DNA of 11,338 nucleotides from Actinobacteria bacterium 13_2_20CM_68_14 (GCA_001914705.1 MNDB01000066.1:6314-17651), one strand, 5' to 3'; shown: positions 1-6,835, counted from the stretch's first letter. Numbers and translations are program-made. Notes: generated by a model not told the origin, from the letters alone.

Positions 1-981
1 CCCGGCGAAGCGTTTGACGTAGGCAAGTAGAGCGTTCAGCTGCCGGTCGCTCCAGGCTCGACCAACGGCGGGCATCTTGTTACGGCCGTTCTCCAGCAGG
101 GTCTTCATCGCGGCCGGCTGCTGCAGGATTGGGTTGCCGCGCAGGTCTGGGCCGAACGCTCCCTGCGCCTGAAAGCCATGGCACGTCGCGCAGGCGCCGT
201 CGAACGTCATCTTCCCGAGGTCGGAAGTGCCGTTCGCCTGCGCGGCGGCTTCGGTGTCGTACCAGCTCTGGAACTGGTCGTTCGGGACCGCCTGGACGGA
301 GGCGAACATGTGCGCGTGCTCGTAGCCGCAGAACTCTCCGCACTGGCCCTTGAACGTCCCGGCTCGGTCGGCGCGGAACCAGAGGTGGTTCGTCTTGCCG
401 GGGATCGCGTCGAACTTGCCCTGCAGCGCCGGGATCCACCAGCTGTGGTCGACGTCCTCGGAATTGATCACGAGCTTGACGTCGCGGTTGACCGGAACCC
501 GCATCCGCTCGACCTGGATGACGCCGTTCGGGTAGACGAAGTTCCAGTAGAACTGGCGGCCCTCGACCTTGACGATCAAAGGTGGGCCGGCGGCTTTGGC
601 CGAGTCGGCGCCGTTGATCCCGGGCAGCTTTACGAGCACGAAGGCGGCGATCGCCGCCAGGATCACGACCGGGATTGCCGTCCAGATCAGCTCGAGCCGC
701 GTCGCGCCGTGGATCTCCGGTCCCTCCAAGGTGCGGGAGCGGCCGCGGTTGCGGAAGCGGAAGATGAAGAGGATCAGCGCGCCTTCGACGAGGACGAAGA
801 TCGCCCCTGTGATCGCGATCAGCACCCAGTAGATGTCCTCGATCTTCGCGGCCTGCGGCGAGTCCGGGCCTCGTGGCGAGAGGCCGGCCGGGTCGCCCGC
901 AAACGCGACGTGTGCGAGAACGAGCCCGAGCAGGGCGACGAAGACGAGGGCTCCGACTCTCCTCCTCACGCGCGACGGCAT
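1..981 (-). CDS. coxB: Cytochrome c oxidase subunit II with fused cytochrome c domain (3' end cut by window)
   Basis: Subunit II of a haem-copper oxidase; it passes electrons through CuA to subunit I at the cytoplasmic membrane. 327 codons are visible, open to the window edge. The start is the ATG at 981-979, giving an N-terminus rich in Arg (MPSRVRRR) followed by a signal peptide, probable cleavage after AFA at residue 28. Two membrane segments lie at about 50-76 and 97-119. The CuA site is complete: H179, then C214-A-E216-F-C218, H222 and M225. A C-terminal cytochrome c domain follows, with haem motif C264-A-T-C267-H268 and a probable axial Met at 303 (NKMP). The protein is therefore of caa3 type. 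Subunit I would be expected just beyond the window edge; this is inferred. No good Shine-Dalgarno precedes the ATG. The last visible residues (AYVKRFAG) resemble the end of a cytochrome c helix, so few residues should be missing. Confidence 0.95.
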   Translation of the reverse strand, partial: MPSRVRRRVGALVFVALLGLVLAHVAFAGDPAGLSPRGPDSPQAAKIEDIYWVLIAITGAIFVLVEGALILFIFRFRNRGRSRTLEGPEIHGATRLELIWTAIPVVILAAIAAFVLVKLPGINGADSAKAAGPPLIVKVEGRQFYWNFVYPNGVIQVERMRVPVNRDVKLVINSEDVDHSWWIPALQGKFDAIPGKTNHLWFRADRAGTFKGQCGEFCGYEHAHMFASVQAVPNDQFQSWYDTEAAAQANGTSDLGKMTFDGACATCHGFQAQGAFGPDLRGNPILQQPAAMKTLLENGRNKMPAVGRAWSDRQLNALLAYVKRFAG

Positions 982-991
982 TCTATGGAGG

Positions 992-1276
992 GTGGGCGAA
1001 CGAACGCGTGTGCAACTTCCGGCTGGTATCGGGTCGCACTTTCAGGTCTTCGTCAACGGCGTCCCGCAGCAGGAAGGTCGTGATTTTCGGCGCTTGGGCA
1101 ACGAGCTCGTCTTCGAGGCGCGGCTCACCCAAGAGGGGCGGCTCGGCTTCTGGCGCTGGCTCTCGCTCTTCCTCGGCGTCGCAGGGACGTACCGGCAGAA
1201 CGACAGCGTCGACGTCGTCTACGACGCGGGCGGCCGGCGGGTGGTCGCCTCGGGCCTGCCGTTGAATCCGGACTGA
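992..1276 (+). CDS. Small conserved-looking protein of unknown function
   Basis: I do not recognise a named family. The reading frame ends at a TGA at 1274-1276. From about 1010 onward it has protein-like composition: FQVFVNGVPQQEGRDF, then ELVFEARL, GRLGFWRWLSLFLGVAGTY and NDSVDVVYD. The alternating strand-like pieces suggest a compact beta-rich domain with one hydrophobic Trp/Phe-rich stretch that may be a helix or a membrane-touching loop. The start is uncertain: GTG at 992 gives 94 residues and GTG at 1010 gives 88. A GGAGG at 987-991 abuts the first and is too far (18 nt) from the second, so neither is well placed and a leaderless start is possible. The frame stays open upstream to an ATG at 833, but that stretch is antisense to coxB and reads as Arg/Ser/Ala-rich filler. 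The gene diverges from coxB with only about 10-28 nt between starts. Function unknown; existence of the gene is moderately likely. Confidence 0.55.
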   Translation: MGERTRVQLPAGIGSHFQVFVNGVPQQEGRDFRRLGNELVFEARLTQEGRLGFWRWLSLFLGVAGTYRQNDSVDVVYDAGGRRVVASGLPLNPD

Positions 1277-1293
1277 CCCTTGCTCAACCGGGC

Positions 1294-1345
1294 GTGTCCC
1301 CGTGCCAGACACCGGGACCTGGTTGCCAGGGACAGCCCCGTGCCA
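1294..1345. repeat. Short repeat/palindrome element after the small ORF
   Basis: The 10-mer CCCCGTGCCA occurs twice, at 1298-1307 and 1336-1345, 38 bp apart. TGTCCC (1295-1300) is inverted as GGGACA (1329-1334), and GTGTC (1294-1298) is inverted as GACAC (1308-1312), so the RNA could fold in alternative ways. It could end the small upstream gene, or be a remnant of a dispersed intergenic repeat of the REP kind. The sequence alone does not decide. Confidence 0.5.
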
Positions 1346-1348
1346 TGC

Positions 1349-1380
1349 TTGACTTCTCGCCCGCGGTCTCGTTTTATCGT
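1349..1380 (+). promoter_or_regulatory. Putative promoter of the ABC transporter operon
   Basis: TTGACT at 1349-1354 matches a sigma-70 -35 box at 5 of 6 positions. Downstream is an AT-rich patch, unusual in this GC-rich sequence, with two weak -10 candidates: TTTATC (1373-1378, spacing 18) and TATCGT (1375-1380, spacing 20). It lies 25 nt before the proposed TTG start of the ATPase gene. The -35 is good, the -10 weak. Confidence 0.4.
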
Positions 1381-1404
1381 TCTACGAAAGCGAGGGGAGT
1401 GGGT

Positions 1405-2268
1405 TTGAGCAGGCAGGCGGTCGAATCCAGCGCGAGGGTTGCACCAGACGCACCCGTCCCGTCGGCGGGTACACCGGCCGTTCGCGCGGAGGCGATTCGC
1501 AAGAGCTTCGGCGACAACGTCGTCCTCGACGCAGTCGACCTCACCGTCGGCGCCGGGCAGGTACTCGTCGTCATCGGCCCGAGCGGGAGCGGCAAGAGCA
1601 CGCTGCTTCGCTGCATCAACCTGCTCGAGCCGATCGACAGCGGCCGGATCTTCTTCGAGGGCCAGGAGATCACTGCGAGGGGAGTCAAGGTCGACCAGGT
1701 TCGCCAGCGGATCGGGATCGTCTTCCAGCAGTTCAACCTCTTCCCCCATCTGAAGGTGATCGACAACCTGACGCTGGCCGCACGACGCGTGGGCAAGGTA
1801 CCGCGGGCCGAGGCCGGGCTGCGCGCGCTCGACCTGCTGAAGCTCGTCGGCCTCGAGGACAAGACCCGTCAATACCCGCACCAGCTCTCCGGCGGGCAGC
1901 AGCAGCGGGTCGCGATCGCCCGCGCGCTGATGATGGCGCCGCACGTGATGCTCTTCGACGAGGTCACGTCGGCGCTCGATCCCGAGCTCGTCGGCGAGGT
2001 GCTGATCGTGATGCGCGACCTGGCCCGCAGCGGGATGACGATGATCGTCGTCACGCATGAGATGCAGTTCGCCCGCGACGTGGGCGACCATCTGATGTTC
2101 ATCGACGAGGGCCGGATCGTCGAGCAGGGAAAGCCGGCCGACGTGCTCGACCACCCCAAGGAGGAACGAACGCTGCGTTTCCTGCGCCGCTCGCTCCAAC
2201 TGGCCGAGTCGCTCGAAGAGCTCACCGTCGGAGAAGTCGAAAGCCACGAAGAAGGAGGCAGGGAATGA
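1405..2268 (+). CDS. Polar amino acid ABC transporter, ATP-binding protein (GlnQ type)
   Basis: ATPase subunit of an amino acid importer, energising the permease pair encoded at 3229-4632 from the cytoplasmic face. All ABC motifs are present, numbered from the chosen start: Walker A GPSGSGKST at 58-66, Q-loop around Q108 (VFQQFNLF), signature LSGGQQQR at 161-168, Walker B VMLFDE at 181-186, and switch His218 (VTHEM). The sequence after Walker B reads DEVTSALD, with Val where Pro is most common. The chosen start is TTG at 1405, with GAGGGG at 1392-1397 seven nt upstream. It gives 287 residues with about 25 residues before the ABC fold. An in-frame GTG at 1399 is possible, and the frame is open to a GTG at 1294, but that extension runs through the repeat and promoter. 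The stop overlaps the next start as ATGA, so the two genes are translationally coupled. The specific substrate cannot be read from the ATPase. Confidence 0.93.
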   Translation: MSRQAVESSARVAPDAPVPSAGTPAVRAEAIRKSFGDNVVLDAVDLTVGAGQVLVVIGPSGSGKSTLLRCINLLEPIDSGRIFFEGQEITARGVKVDQVRQRIGIVFQQFNLFPHLKVIDNLTLAARRVGKVPRAEAGLRALDLLKLVGLEDKTRQYPHQLSGGQQQRVAIARALMMAPHVMLFDEVTSALDPELVGEVLIVMRDLARSGMTMIVVTHEMQFARDVGDHLMFIDEGRIVEQGKPADVLDHPKEERTLRFLRRSLQLAESLEELTVGEVESHEEGGRE

Positions 2269-3176
2269 AGAAGCTCCTAACCGCGGTCGGGGTCGCCACC
2301 CTGATCGCCGCTGCGAGTGCAGCATGGACGCTGGCCGCGCCGGCAGGCACCGGCAGGACGAAGGCGGAAAAGTCGGCTCACGCCTTGCCACCGCTGCCCG
2401 CCACCGTGAAGAGCCGAGGCAGGTGGGTGATCGGCGTCAAGTGCGATTTCCCGCCGTTCGGCTACATCACCGCGAGCGGTAAGAACGCCGGTTACGACGT
2501 CGAGGTGGCGAAGACTTTCGCGCGGCTCGCCTTCGGCAAGGGAAGCCGTGTCAGCTACGTCTGCGTGACGACGCCGAGCCGCATCCCGACGCTGCAGTCG
2601 AAGCGGGTCGACATCATCATCTCGACGCTGACGTTCACCAAGGCCCGCGCCCAGGTGATCGACTTCTCGGTCCCGTATTACGGGGCGACGGGGCGGTTGC
2701 TCGTCCCCAACAATTCCAACATCAGCAAGCTGAGCGACATGTCGGGGAAGACGATCTCGACGACCCGCGGCTCGATCTACGACCGCTGGCTGAGCAACTG
2801 CTTCAAGAACACGAAGGTGATCCTGACCGACACGACGAGCTCCGCGCTCCTGGCGGTGCAGGACAGGCGGGCGGCCGGATTCATGTTCGATGACGCCTTC
2901 CTCGTGGGCGTCGCCGCCAACGATCCGAACACGAAACTACTGGCAAGCAGGTTCCTGGCGATCCCGTGGGGAATCGGGATCCGCAAGGGCGAGAGCGACA
3001 TGAGGGCGTGGGTGAACTCGCGCGTCAAGCTGATGAAGAAGCGAGATCAGTTCTGGGCGATCATGCAGCACACGATCCCGCGGCGGTTCTACGCGACCTT
3101 CAAGAAGAACGTGCCTCGCCCGACGAACACGCTCAAGTACCCGACGGGCGCCGATCCCGAGACGATCTGCTCGTAA
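2265..3176 (+). CDS. Amino acid ABC transporter substrate-binding protein (SBP_bac_3 family)
   Basis: Extracytoplasmic binding protein of 303 residues, expected to capture a polar amino acid and deliver it to the permeases. The ATG at 2265 follows a strong AAGGAGG (2252-2258). Residues 1-26 form a Sec signal (MKK, hydrophobic core, Ala-rich end) with possible cleavage near residue 19 or 25. There is no lipobox: the first Cys is residue 60. The family pattern is clear: DFPPFGY at 61-67, GYDVEVAK (76-83), KRVDIIISTLTFTKAR (113-128), in which R128 matches the usual carboxylate-binding Arg, then IDFSVPYY (132-139) and a hinge-region D209/D210. Four Cys occur (60, 100, 179, 302). The terminal Cys near the stop and the lack of a lipid anchor are unusual for a monoderm importer. 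A strong hairpin follows the stop codon. Confidence 0.92.
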   Translation: MKKLLTAVGVATLIAAASAAWTLAAPAGTGRTKAEKSAHALPPLPATVKSRGRWVIGVKCDFPPFGYITASGKNAGYDVEVAKTFARLAFGKGSRVSYVCVTTPSRIPTLQSKRVDIIISTLTFTKARAQVIDFSVPYYGATGRLLVPNNSNISKLSDMSGKTISTTRGSIYDRWLSNCFKNTKVILTDTTSSALLAVQDRRAAGFMFDDAFLVGVAANDPNTKLLASRFLAIPWGIGIRKGESDMRAWVNSRVKLMKKRDQFWAIMQHTIPRRFYATFKKNVPRPTNTLKYPTGADPETICS

Positions 3177-3185
3177 CGACCACTA

Positions 3186-3220
3186 GACGGAGTGGCCGCG
3201 TCTCAGGCGGCCACTCCGTC
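3186..3220 (+). terminator. Strong hairpin between binding-protein and permease genes (partial terminator or mRNA stabiliser)
   Basis: A perfect 14-bp inverted repeat: left arm 3186-3199, 7-nt loop, right arm 3207-3220. It begins 9 nt after the binding-protein stop and ends 8 nt before the permease ATG. There is no T-run, so full termination is doubtful. Hairpins at this place in ABC operons commonly raise the ratio of binding protein to permease by attenuation or 3'-end protection. That role is inferred here. Confidence 0.75.
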
Positions 3221-3228
3221 AGTCGCAC

Positions 3229-3954
3229 ATGAGCCTCATCGCAAGTTTCGAGTGGTCCTTCATCTGGGAGAACCGCGGCGTCTTTCTGGACGGCCTCTGG
3301 GAGACCCTGAAGGTCTCAGCGATCGGAGTTGTGGGCGCTTTCGGCGTCGGGGTCGTGCTGGGGGCCGCGCGCGCACACCGTGTTCCCGTCGTGAGCCAGC
3401 TCGCCGCGGTCTATGTCGAGGTGATCCGGAACACGCCGATTCTCGTCCAGGTCTTCTTCGTCTACTTCGGGCTCAGCGAGCCCCCGTTCAACATCAGGCT
3501 GCCGGCGTTCACGGCGGCCTGGCTGATGCTCGTGATCTGGGGCGGCGCCTTCAGCACGGAGAACTTCCGCGCCGGCTTCGAGGCGGTGCCCTATCGCTAC
3601 CGCGAGGCCGGACGTGCTCTGGGTTTCGGCCGCCTCACGACCTTCCTGAACGTGACGCTGCCGATCGGGGGCCGGATCGCGCTCCCGTCCTCGATCAACA
3701 CGTCCATCTCCGTACTCAAGAACAGTGCGCTGATCGGGCCGGCGATCAGCCTGCCTGAGCTCACGTACCAGGCGTACAGCCTCGAGAGCGTGAGCTTCCG
3801 GGCGACGGAGATCTACTTCACGCTCGCCCTCATCTACCTCGCCGTCGTTTGGGTCCTCTCGGGGCTGATCCGGGCTCTCGAGGCCAGGCTCGCCTTGCCT
3901 GAAGCCCGGCGGGTCCGGACCCGCCGGCAGCAACGGTTCCAGGAGGCCGTCTAG
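3229..3954 (+). CDS. Amino acid ABC transporter permease 1 (His/Glu/Gln/Arg type)
   Basis: Membrane subunit of 241 residues with the fold of the polar amino acid permeases. Hydrophobic segments lie at about 28-47, 60-81, 95-109 and 195-216, with less obvious ones in the core between. The cytoplasmic loop that docks on the ATPase is clear: ENFRAGFEAVPYRYREAG, with EAGRALG at 126-132 followed by P145. The conserved LKNSALIG (163-170) follows, as in this family. The ATG at 3229 has no visible Shine-Dalgarno: the upstream bases are the hairpin arm and AGTCGCAC. No other in-frame start lies nearby. The next permease starts directly after the stop codon, so the two are probably made together as a heterodimer. 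The tail after 220 is basic and cytoplasmic. Confidence 0.93.
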   Translation: MSLIASFEWSFIWENRGVFLDGLWETLKVSAIGVVGAFGVGVVLGAARAHRVPVVSQLAAVYVEVIRNTPILVQVFFVYFGLSEPPFNIRLPAFTAAWLMLVIWGGAFSTENFRAGFEAVPYRYREAGRALGFGRLTTFLNVTLPIGGRIALPSSINTSISVLKNSALIGPAISLPELTYQAYSLESVSFRATEIYFTLALIYLAVVWVLSGLIRALEARLALPEARRVRTRRQQRFQEAV

Positions 3955-4632
3955 ATGCCGGATTGGGCGGGACCCGTCGTCCGGTACATCATCGAGACCG
4001 GGCTGCCGTTCACGCTCAAGATCGCCGGGGCCTCCGTCGTCGGCAGCGCGGTGATCGGGATCGTCCTCGGCACCCTGCTCACGATCCGTTTCCTGCCGCT
4101 GCGTTCGTTGATCCGGCTCTACATCGAGGTCTGGCGAGGGTTGCCGCTGATCGTGACCCTGTTCCTGATCGTGTACGCGCTGCCGCAGACGACCTTCCAC
4201 CTCACCTTTCAGCCCTGGGTCGGCGCCGCCATCGGCCTGACGCTCTGGGGGAGCGCCCAGGTGGCGGAGGCGACGAGAGGCGCAGTCGAGTCGATCCCGC
4301 GCGAGCAGCATGAGGCCGCTTCGGCGCTCGGCTTCGGCTGGCTGGGCAGGCACGTCTTCATCGTGCTTCCTCAGGCCGGGCGGCGCCTGCTGCCGCCGCT
4401 CGTGAGCTTGCTCGTGAACGTGATCCAGAACACGACGCTGGCCTCGCTCGTCGGCGTCACCGAGATCCTGTTCGCGGCGAAGCAGCAGGTCGAGCGCCTC
4501 GCAGCACCTCCGCCGGCCGGTCTTCTCCAGCAGCACGGATTCGCGATCTACGGCGCGGTACTGGTCTTCTTCTTCGTTATTTCGTTTCCACTGACTCGCT
4601 TGGCGGCCTATCTCGAGCGTCGGCTGGTCTAA
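3955..4632 (+). CDS. Amino acid ABC transporter permease 2
   Basis: Second membrane subunit, 225 residues, same family as its neighbour. Hydrophobic segments lie at about 20-44, 62-76, 88-101 and 198-214, with further weaker ones between. The ATPase-docking loop is EATRGAVESIPREQHE, with EAASALG at 120-126, then VLPQAGRR and NVIQNTTLASLVG. The ATG at 3955 follows the previous TAG with no gap, and AGGAGG at 3941-3946 sits 8 nt upstream. Two different permeases with one ATPase and one binding protein match heteromeric importers such as the Glu/Asp or general amino acid types. The substrate remains unassigned. It is the last gene of the operon and converges on the histidine kinase gene 56 nt away. 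Confidence 0.93.
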   Translation: MPDWAGPVVRYIIETGLPFTLKIAGASVVGSAVIGIVLGTLLTIRFLPLRSLIRLYIEVWRGLPLIVTLFLIVYALPQTTFHLTFQPWVGAAIGLTLWGSAQVAEATRGAVESIPREQHEAASALGFGWLGRHVFIVLPQAGRRLLPPLVSLLVNVIQNTTLASLVGVTEILFAAKQQVERLAAPPPAGLLQQHGFAIYGAVLVFFFVISFPLTRLAAYLERRLV

Positions 4633-4645
4633 GGCGCTCGCTCGC

Positions 4646-4687
4646 GACGCCGACCCAGAGGGCGTCCGGGCTTTGCCGGGGCGTCCG
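4646..4687. terminator. Weak inverted/direct repeat between convergent genes
   Basis: GACGCC (4646-4651) pairs with GGCGTC (4661-4666), a 6-bp stem with a 9-nt loop. GGGCGTCCG occurs twice (4660-4668 and 4679-4687), so GACGCC has two possible partners. It lies in the 56-nt gap between convergent genes, where a bidirectional terminator is expected, but there is no T-run and the stem is short. Confidence 0.3.
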
Positions 4688-4688
4688 T

Positions 4689-6113
4689 CTAATCCCGGGT
4701 GGCAAGGCCGGAACGGATTCGTCCTTCTGAAACCGACTTCTCTGCAGCACTCGCTCCGTTCGAGTCGGCTAGGCGGAGCCGCATTCGCGTCCCCCCGCCC
4801 TCTGCGCGCTCGGCGTCGACGCGGCCGCCGTGCGCCTCCGCCACCTGCTTCACGATCGCGAGCCCTAGGCCCGAGCCCGGGAGCTTGCGGGCGGCCGGCG
4901 CGCGGTAGAAGCGGTCGAAGACGTACGGTAGGTCGTCGTCTTCGATGCCGGGCCCGTGGTCGCGCACGATCACCTGCCCGTCGCCGACCATGATCTCCAC
5001 TTTTCCGCCGGGCGGGCTCCACTTCGCGGCGTTGTCGAGCAGGTTCGAGACCGCCCGGGCGATCGTGTTCGGAACTCCGTGCAGCTCGGTGGGCTGGAGG
5101 TCGGACACGAACTCCACCTGCGGGAAGTCTCGCTGCGCTCGCGCCACCACTTCTTCGACGAGCAGGTCGAGACGGACGTCCTCGGCCTGCTGCGGCTGCG
5201 TCTCGCCGCGCGCGAGCTCGACGAGCTCGGTTACGAGCGCGGTCATCTCGGAGAGCTGGCTGACGACGTCGTTGAGCAGCTTCTCCCGCTCGTCGTCCGC
5301 CATGTTCCGGTCCCGAGCGAGCACCTCGATGTTCGTGCGCAGGCTGGTCAGCGGCGTTCTCAGCTCGTGAGAGGCATCCGAGACGAGCTGTCGCTTGGCG
5401 CGGTCGGACTCCTCGAGCGCCGCGAGCATTGTGTTGAAGCTCGCAGCCAGCCTGCTGAGCTCGTCCTCGCCGGTAGCCTCGATCCGCTCGGAGAGATCGC
5501 GGGTTTCGGCCACCTTCTCGGTCGCCCTGGTCAGCCGGCGAACCGGCGCAAGCGCCGCCTGGGAGACCACGAGGCCGAGGCCGCCGGCGATCGCGATTCC
5601 CCCAGCCGCAATCAGGATCAGGAAAATCGTTATTCGGCCCAGCGTGTGGTTGACCTCGCCGAGCGATCTCGCGACTTGCAGTGCGTACTGGTTGCCGTGC
5701 TCGTCCTGGACCGGAATCGTGAAGACCCGTACTTCCTCGCCGCCGATGCGCGCGTCGCTAAAGCTTGAACCCGGCCGGCCCTTGGCGGCGGCGAGCGCAT
5801 CGTCGTTGGGTGGAAGCTTCCCGGCATCTGACAGCGTGCGGTATGTGTGACCGCTCGCGTCGACGACCTGGACAAAGTCACCGCTGCCGAATCCAAGTGG
5901 CCCGCCAACGTCGAGAATGCGCTGTCCGCCAGCGATCACCTCGAGATGCGGCGGAGGCCCGTTTTCAATCTGCCTGGCCCGCGTCGTGAGGGCGCTGTCG
6001 ACCTGTCCACGCAGCTGGTTGCGGACGACGAGAAAGACGACCAGGGAAGCGGCCAGGATCGCGAACGCGACCGCCGCGGCCGCGACGAGGGTCAGACGGG
6101 TGCGAAAGCTCAC
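4689..6113 (-). CDS. Sensor histidine kinase, MprB-like
   Basis: Membrane sensor kinase of 474 residues that should phosphorylate the response regulator encoded just upstream. Order: TM1 about 8-30; an extracytoplasmic sensor region 31-160 with no recognisable domain; TM2 about 161-184; HAMP 185-238; dimerisation/phosphoacceptor domain with SHELRTPL, phosphorylated His249; ATPase domain with N-box N357-LLDN361, DHGPGI (385-390), FDRFYR (399-404) and GSGLGL (413-418). All catalytic boxes look intact. The start is GTG at 6113-6111, overlapping the regulator stop as GTGA, which implies translational coupling. Domain order and gene order (regulator, kinase, then a nearby HtrA protease) match mycobacterial mprA-mprB-pepD, except that the protease is divergent here. 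In that system the kinase senses envelope stress. The same signal here is inferred, not shown. Confidence 0.93.
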   Translation of the reverse strand: MSFRTRLTLVAAAAVAFAILAASLVVFLVVRNQLRGQVDSALTTRARQIENGPPPHLEVIAGGQRILDVGGPLGFGSGDFVQVVDASGHTYRTLSDAGKLPPNDDALAAAKGRPGSSFSDARIGGEEVRVFTIPVQDEHGNQYALQVARSLGEVNHTLGRITIFLILIAAGGIAIAGGLGLVVSQAALAPVRRLTRATEKVAETRDLSERIEATGEDELSRLAASFNTMLAALEESDRAKRQLVSDASHELRTPLTSLRTNIEVLARDRNMADDEREKLLNDVVSQLSEMTALVTELVELARGETQPQQAEDVRLDLLVEEVVARAQRDFPQVEFVSDLQPTELHGVPNTIARAVSNLLDNAAKWSPPGGKVEIMVGDGQVIVRDHGPGIEDDDLPYVFDRFYRAPAARKLPGSGLGLAIVKQVAEAHGGRVDAERAEGGGTRMRLRLADSNGASAAEKSVSEGRIRSGLATRD

Positions 6114-6796
6114 GGCTCTCGCAGTGCGTAGCCGACGCCGCGTACCGTCTGGATCAGGCGCGGCTTGCCGCCTGCCTCGGTCTTCCGGCGCAGGTAGCCG
6201 ATGTAGACGTCGAGCGAATTCGACGAGAGGCCGAAGTCGTAGCCCCAGACGCGCTCGAAGATCAACGAGCGCGTGAGCACCTGCCGCGGGTTAAGCATGA
6301 AGAGCTCCAGCAGCGAGAACTCCGTGCGCGTCAGCTCGATTGGCTCGACGTCCCGCTTGACCTCCCGGGTCGCCGGATCGAGCTCGAGGTCGGCGAAATG
6401 AAGTGTCTCTCCCGAGCCGTTCGTCGTCCGCCGCAGCAACGCGCGCAGTCGGGCGAGCAGTTCCGCGAGCGCGAAGGGCTTCACGACGTAGTCATCCGCA
6501 CCGGCATCGAGGCCGGCGACACGCGCTTCGACCTCGTCGCGCGCCGTCAGCATCAGGATCGGAATCCTGTTGCCCGCGCCGCGCAGCCGGCGTGCGGTCT
6601 CGAGCCCATCGACGTTCGGCATCAGCACGTCGAGGACGATCGCGTCCGGCTGGACCTCGCCGATATCGAGCCGGTACAGCGCTTCAGCACCGTCGGCTGC
6701 GAGCTCGACGTCGTAACCCTCGAGGGCAAGCGCGCGCCGCAGCGACTCGCGGACGGCCGCTTCGTCGTCGACGACGAGGATCTGGGCGCTGTTCAT
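6110..6796 (-). CDS. OmpR-family response regulator, MprA-like
   Basis: DNA-binding response regulator. From the ATG at 6796-6794 it has 228 residues: a receiver domain with acidic pair D10/D11, phosphoacceptor D56 (VLDVLMP), T84 and K106 (KPF), then a winged-helix effector domain from about 130 to the end (LTRTEFSLLELF, VLTRSLIFERVWGYDF, LDVYIGYLRRKTE, TVRGVGYALRE). Long stretches recall mycobacterial MprA, such as AVRESLRR and AGLDAGADDY, which supports the name at family level. An in-frame GTG at 6802 would add two residues; ATG 6796 fits the usual short lead before ILVVDDE. No Shine-Dalgarno is visible before either, and a -10-like AACAAT ends 7 nt upstream of the ATG, so the message may be leaderless. 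It is first in an operon with the kinase gene, and divergent from htrA. It probably binds the phased repeats upstream of both. Confidence 0.94.
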   Translation of the reverse strand: MNSAQILVVDDEAAVRESLRRALALEGYDVELAADGAEALYRLDIGEVQPDAIVLDVLMPNVDGLETARRLRGAGNRIPILMLTARDEVEARVAGLDAGADDYVVKPFALAELLARLRALLRRTTNGSGETLHFADLELDPATREVKRDVEPIELTRTEFSLLELFMLNPRQVLTRSLIFERVWGYDFGLSSNSLDVYIGYLRRKTEAGGKPRLIQTVRGVGYALREP

Positions 6797-6802
6797 GCGC
6801 AC

Positions 6803-6835
6803 ATTGTTGCGTGAAAGATTGAGAGGCGGCTAAGA
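6803..6835 (-). promoter_or_regulatory. Putative autoregulated promoter of the response regulator operon
   Basis: Read on the minus strand: TCTTA (6835-6831), then TCTCA (6824-6820) exactly 11 bp on, then 11 nt, then AACAAT (6808-6803), a 4-of-6 match to a -10 box. Transcription would start about at the ATG at 6796, giving a leaderless mRNA. The pentamer pair lies over the expected -35 region, as for activation by an OmpR-family regulator. No good -35 hexamer is present. Geometry is seen; regulation is inferred. Confidence 0.5.

Noticed and set aside
833..991. Extending the small protein to the ATG at 833
   Set aside because: It would overlap coxB by about 150 nt on the opposite strand, and the added residues (Arg/Ser/Ala/Pro-rich) do not resemble the core of the protein.
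178..1083. A 301-codon plus-strand open frame opposite coxB
   Set aside because: It is antisense to a complete CuA and haem-binding protein, and its composition is low-complexity charged residues with no motif.
1219..2391. A 390-codon minus-strand open frame over the ABC ATPase
   Set aside because: It is antisense to all five ABC motifs and rich in Arg, Asp and His without any domain pattern.
3316..5022. A 568-codon minus-strand open frame across both permease genes and the kinase 3' end
   Set aside because: It is Arg/Asp/Glu/Gly-rich filler lying antisense to two permeases with clear family motifs and overlapping the kinase C-terminus in another frame. Long antisense frames are common at this GC content.
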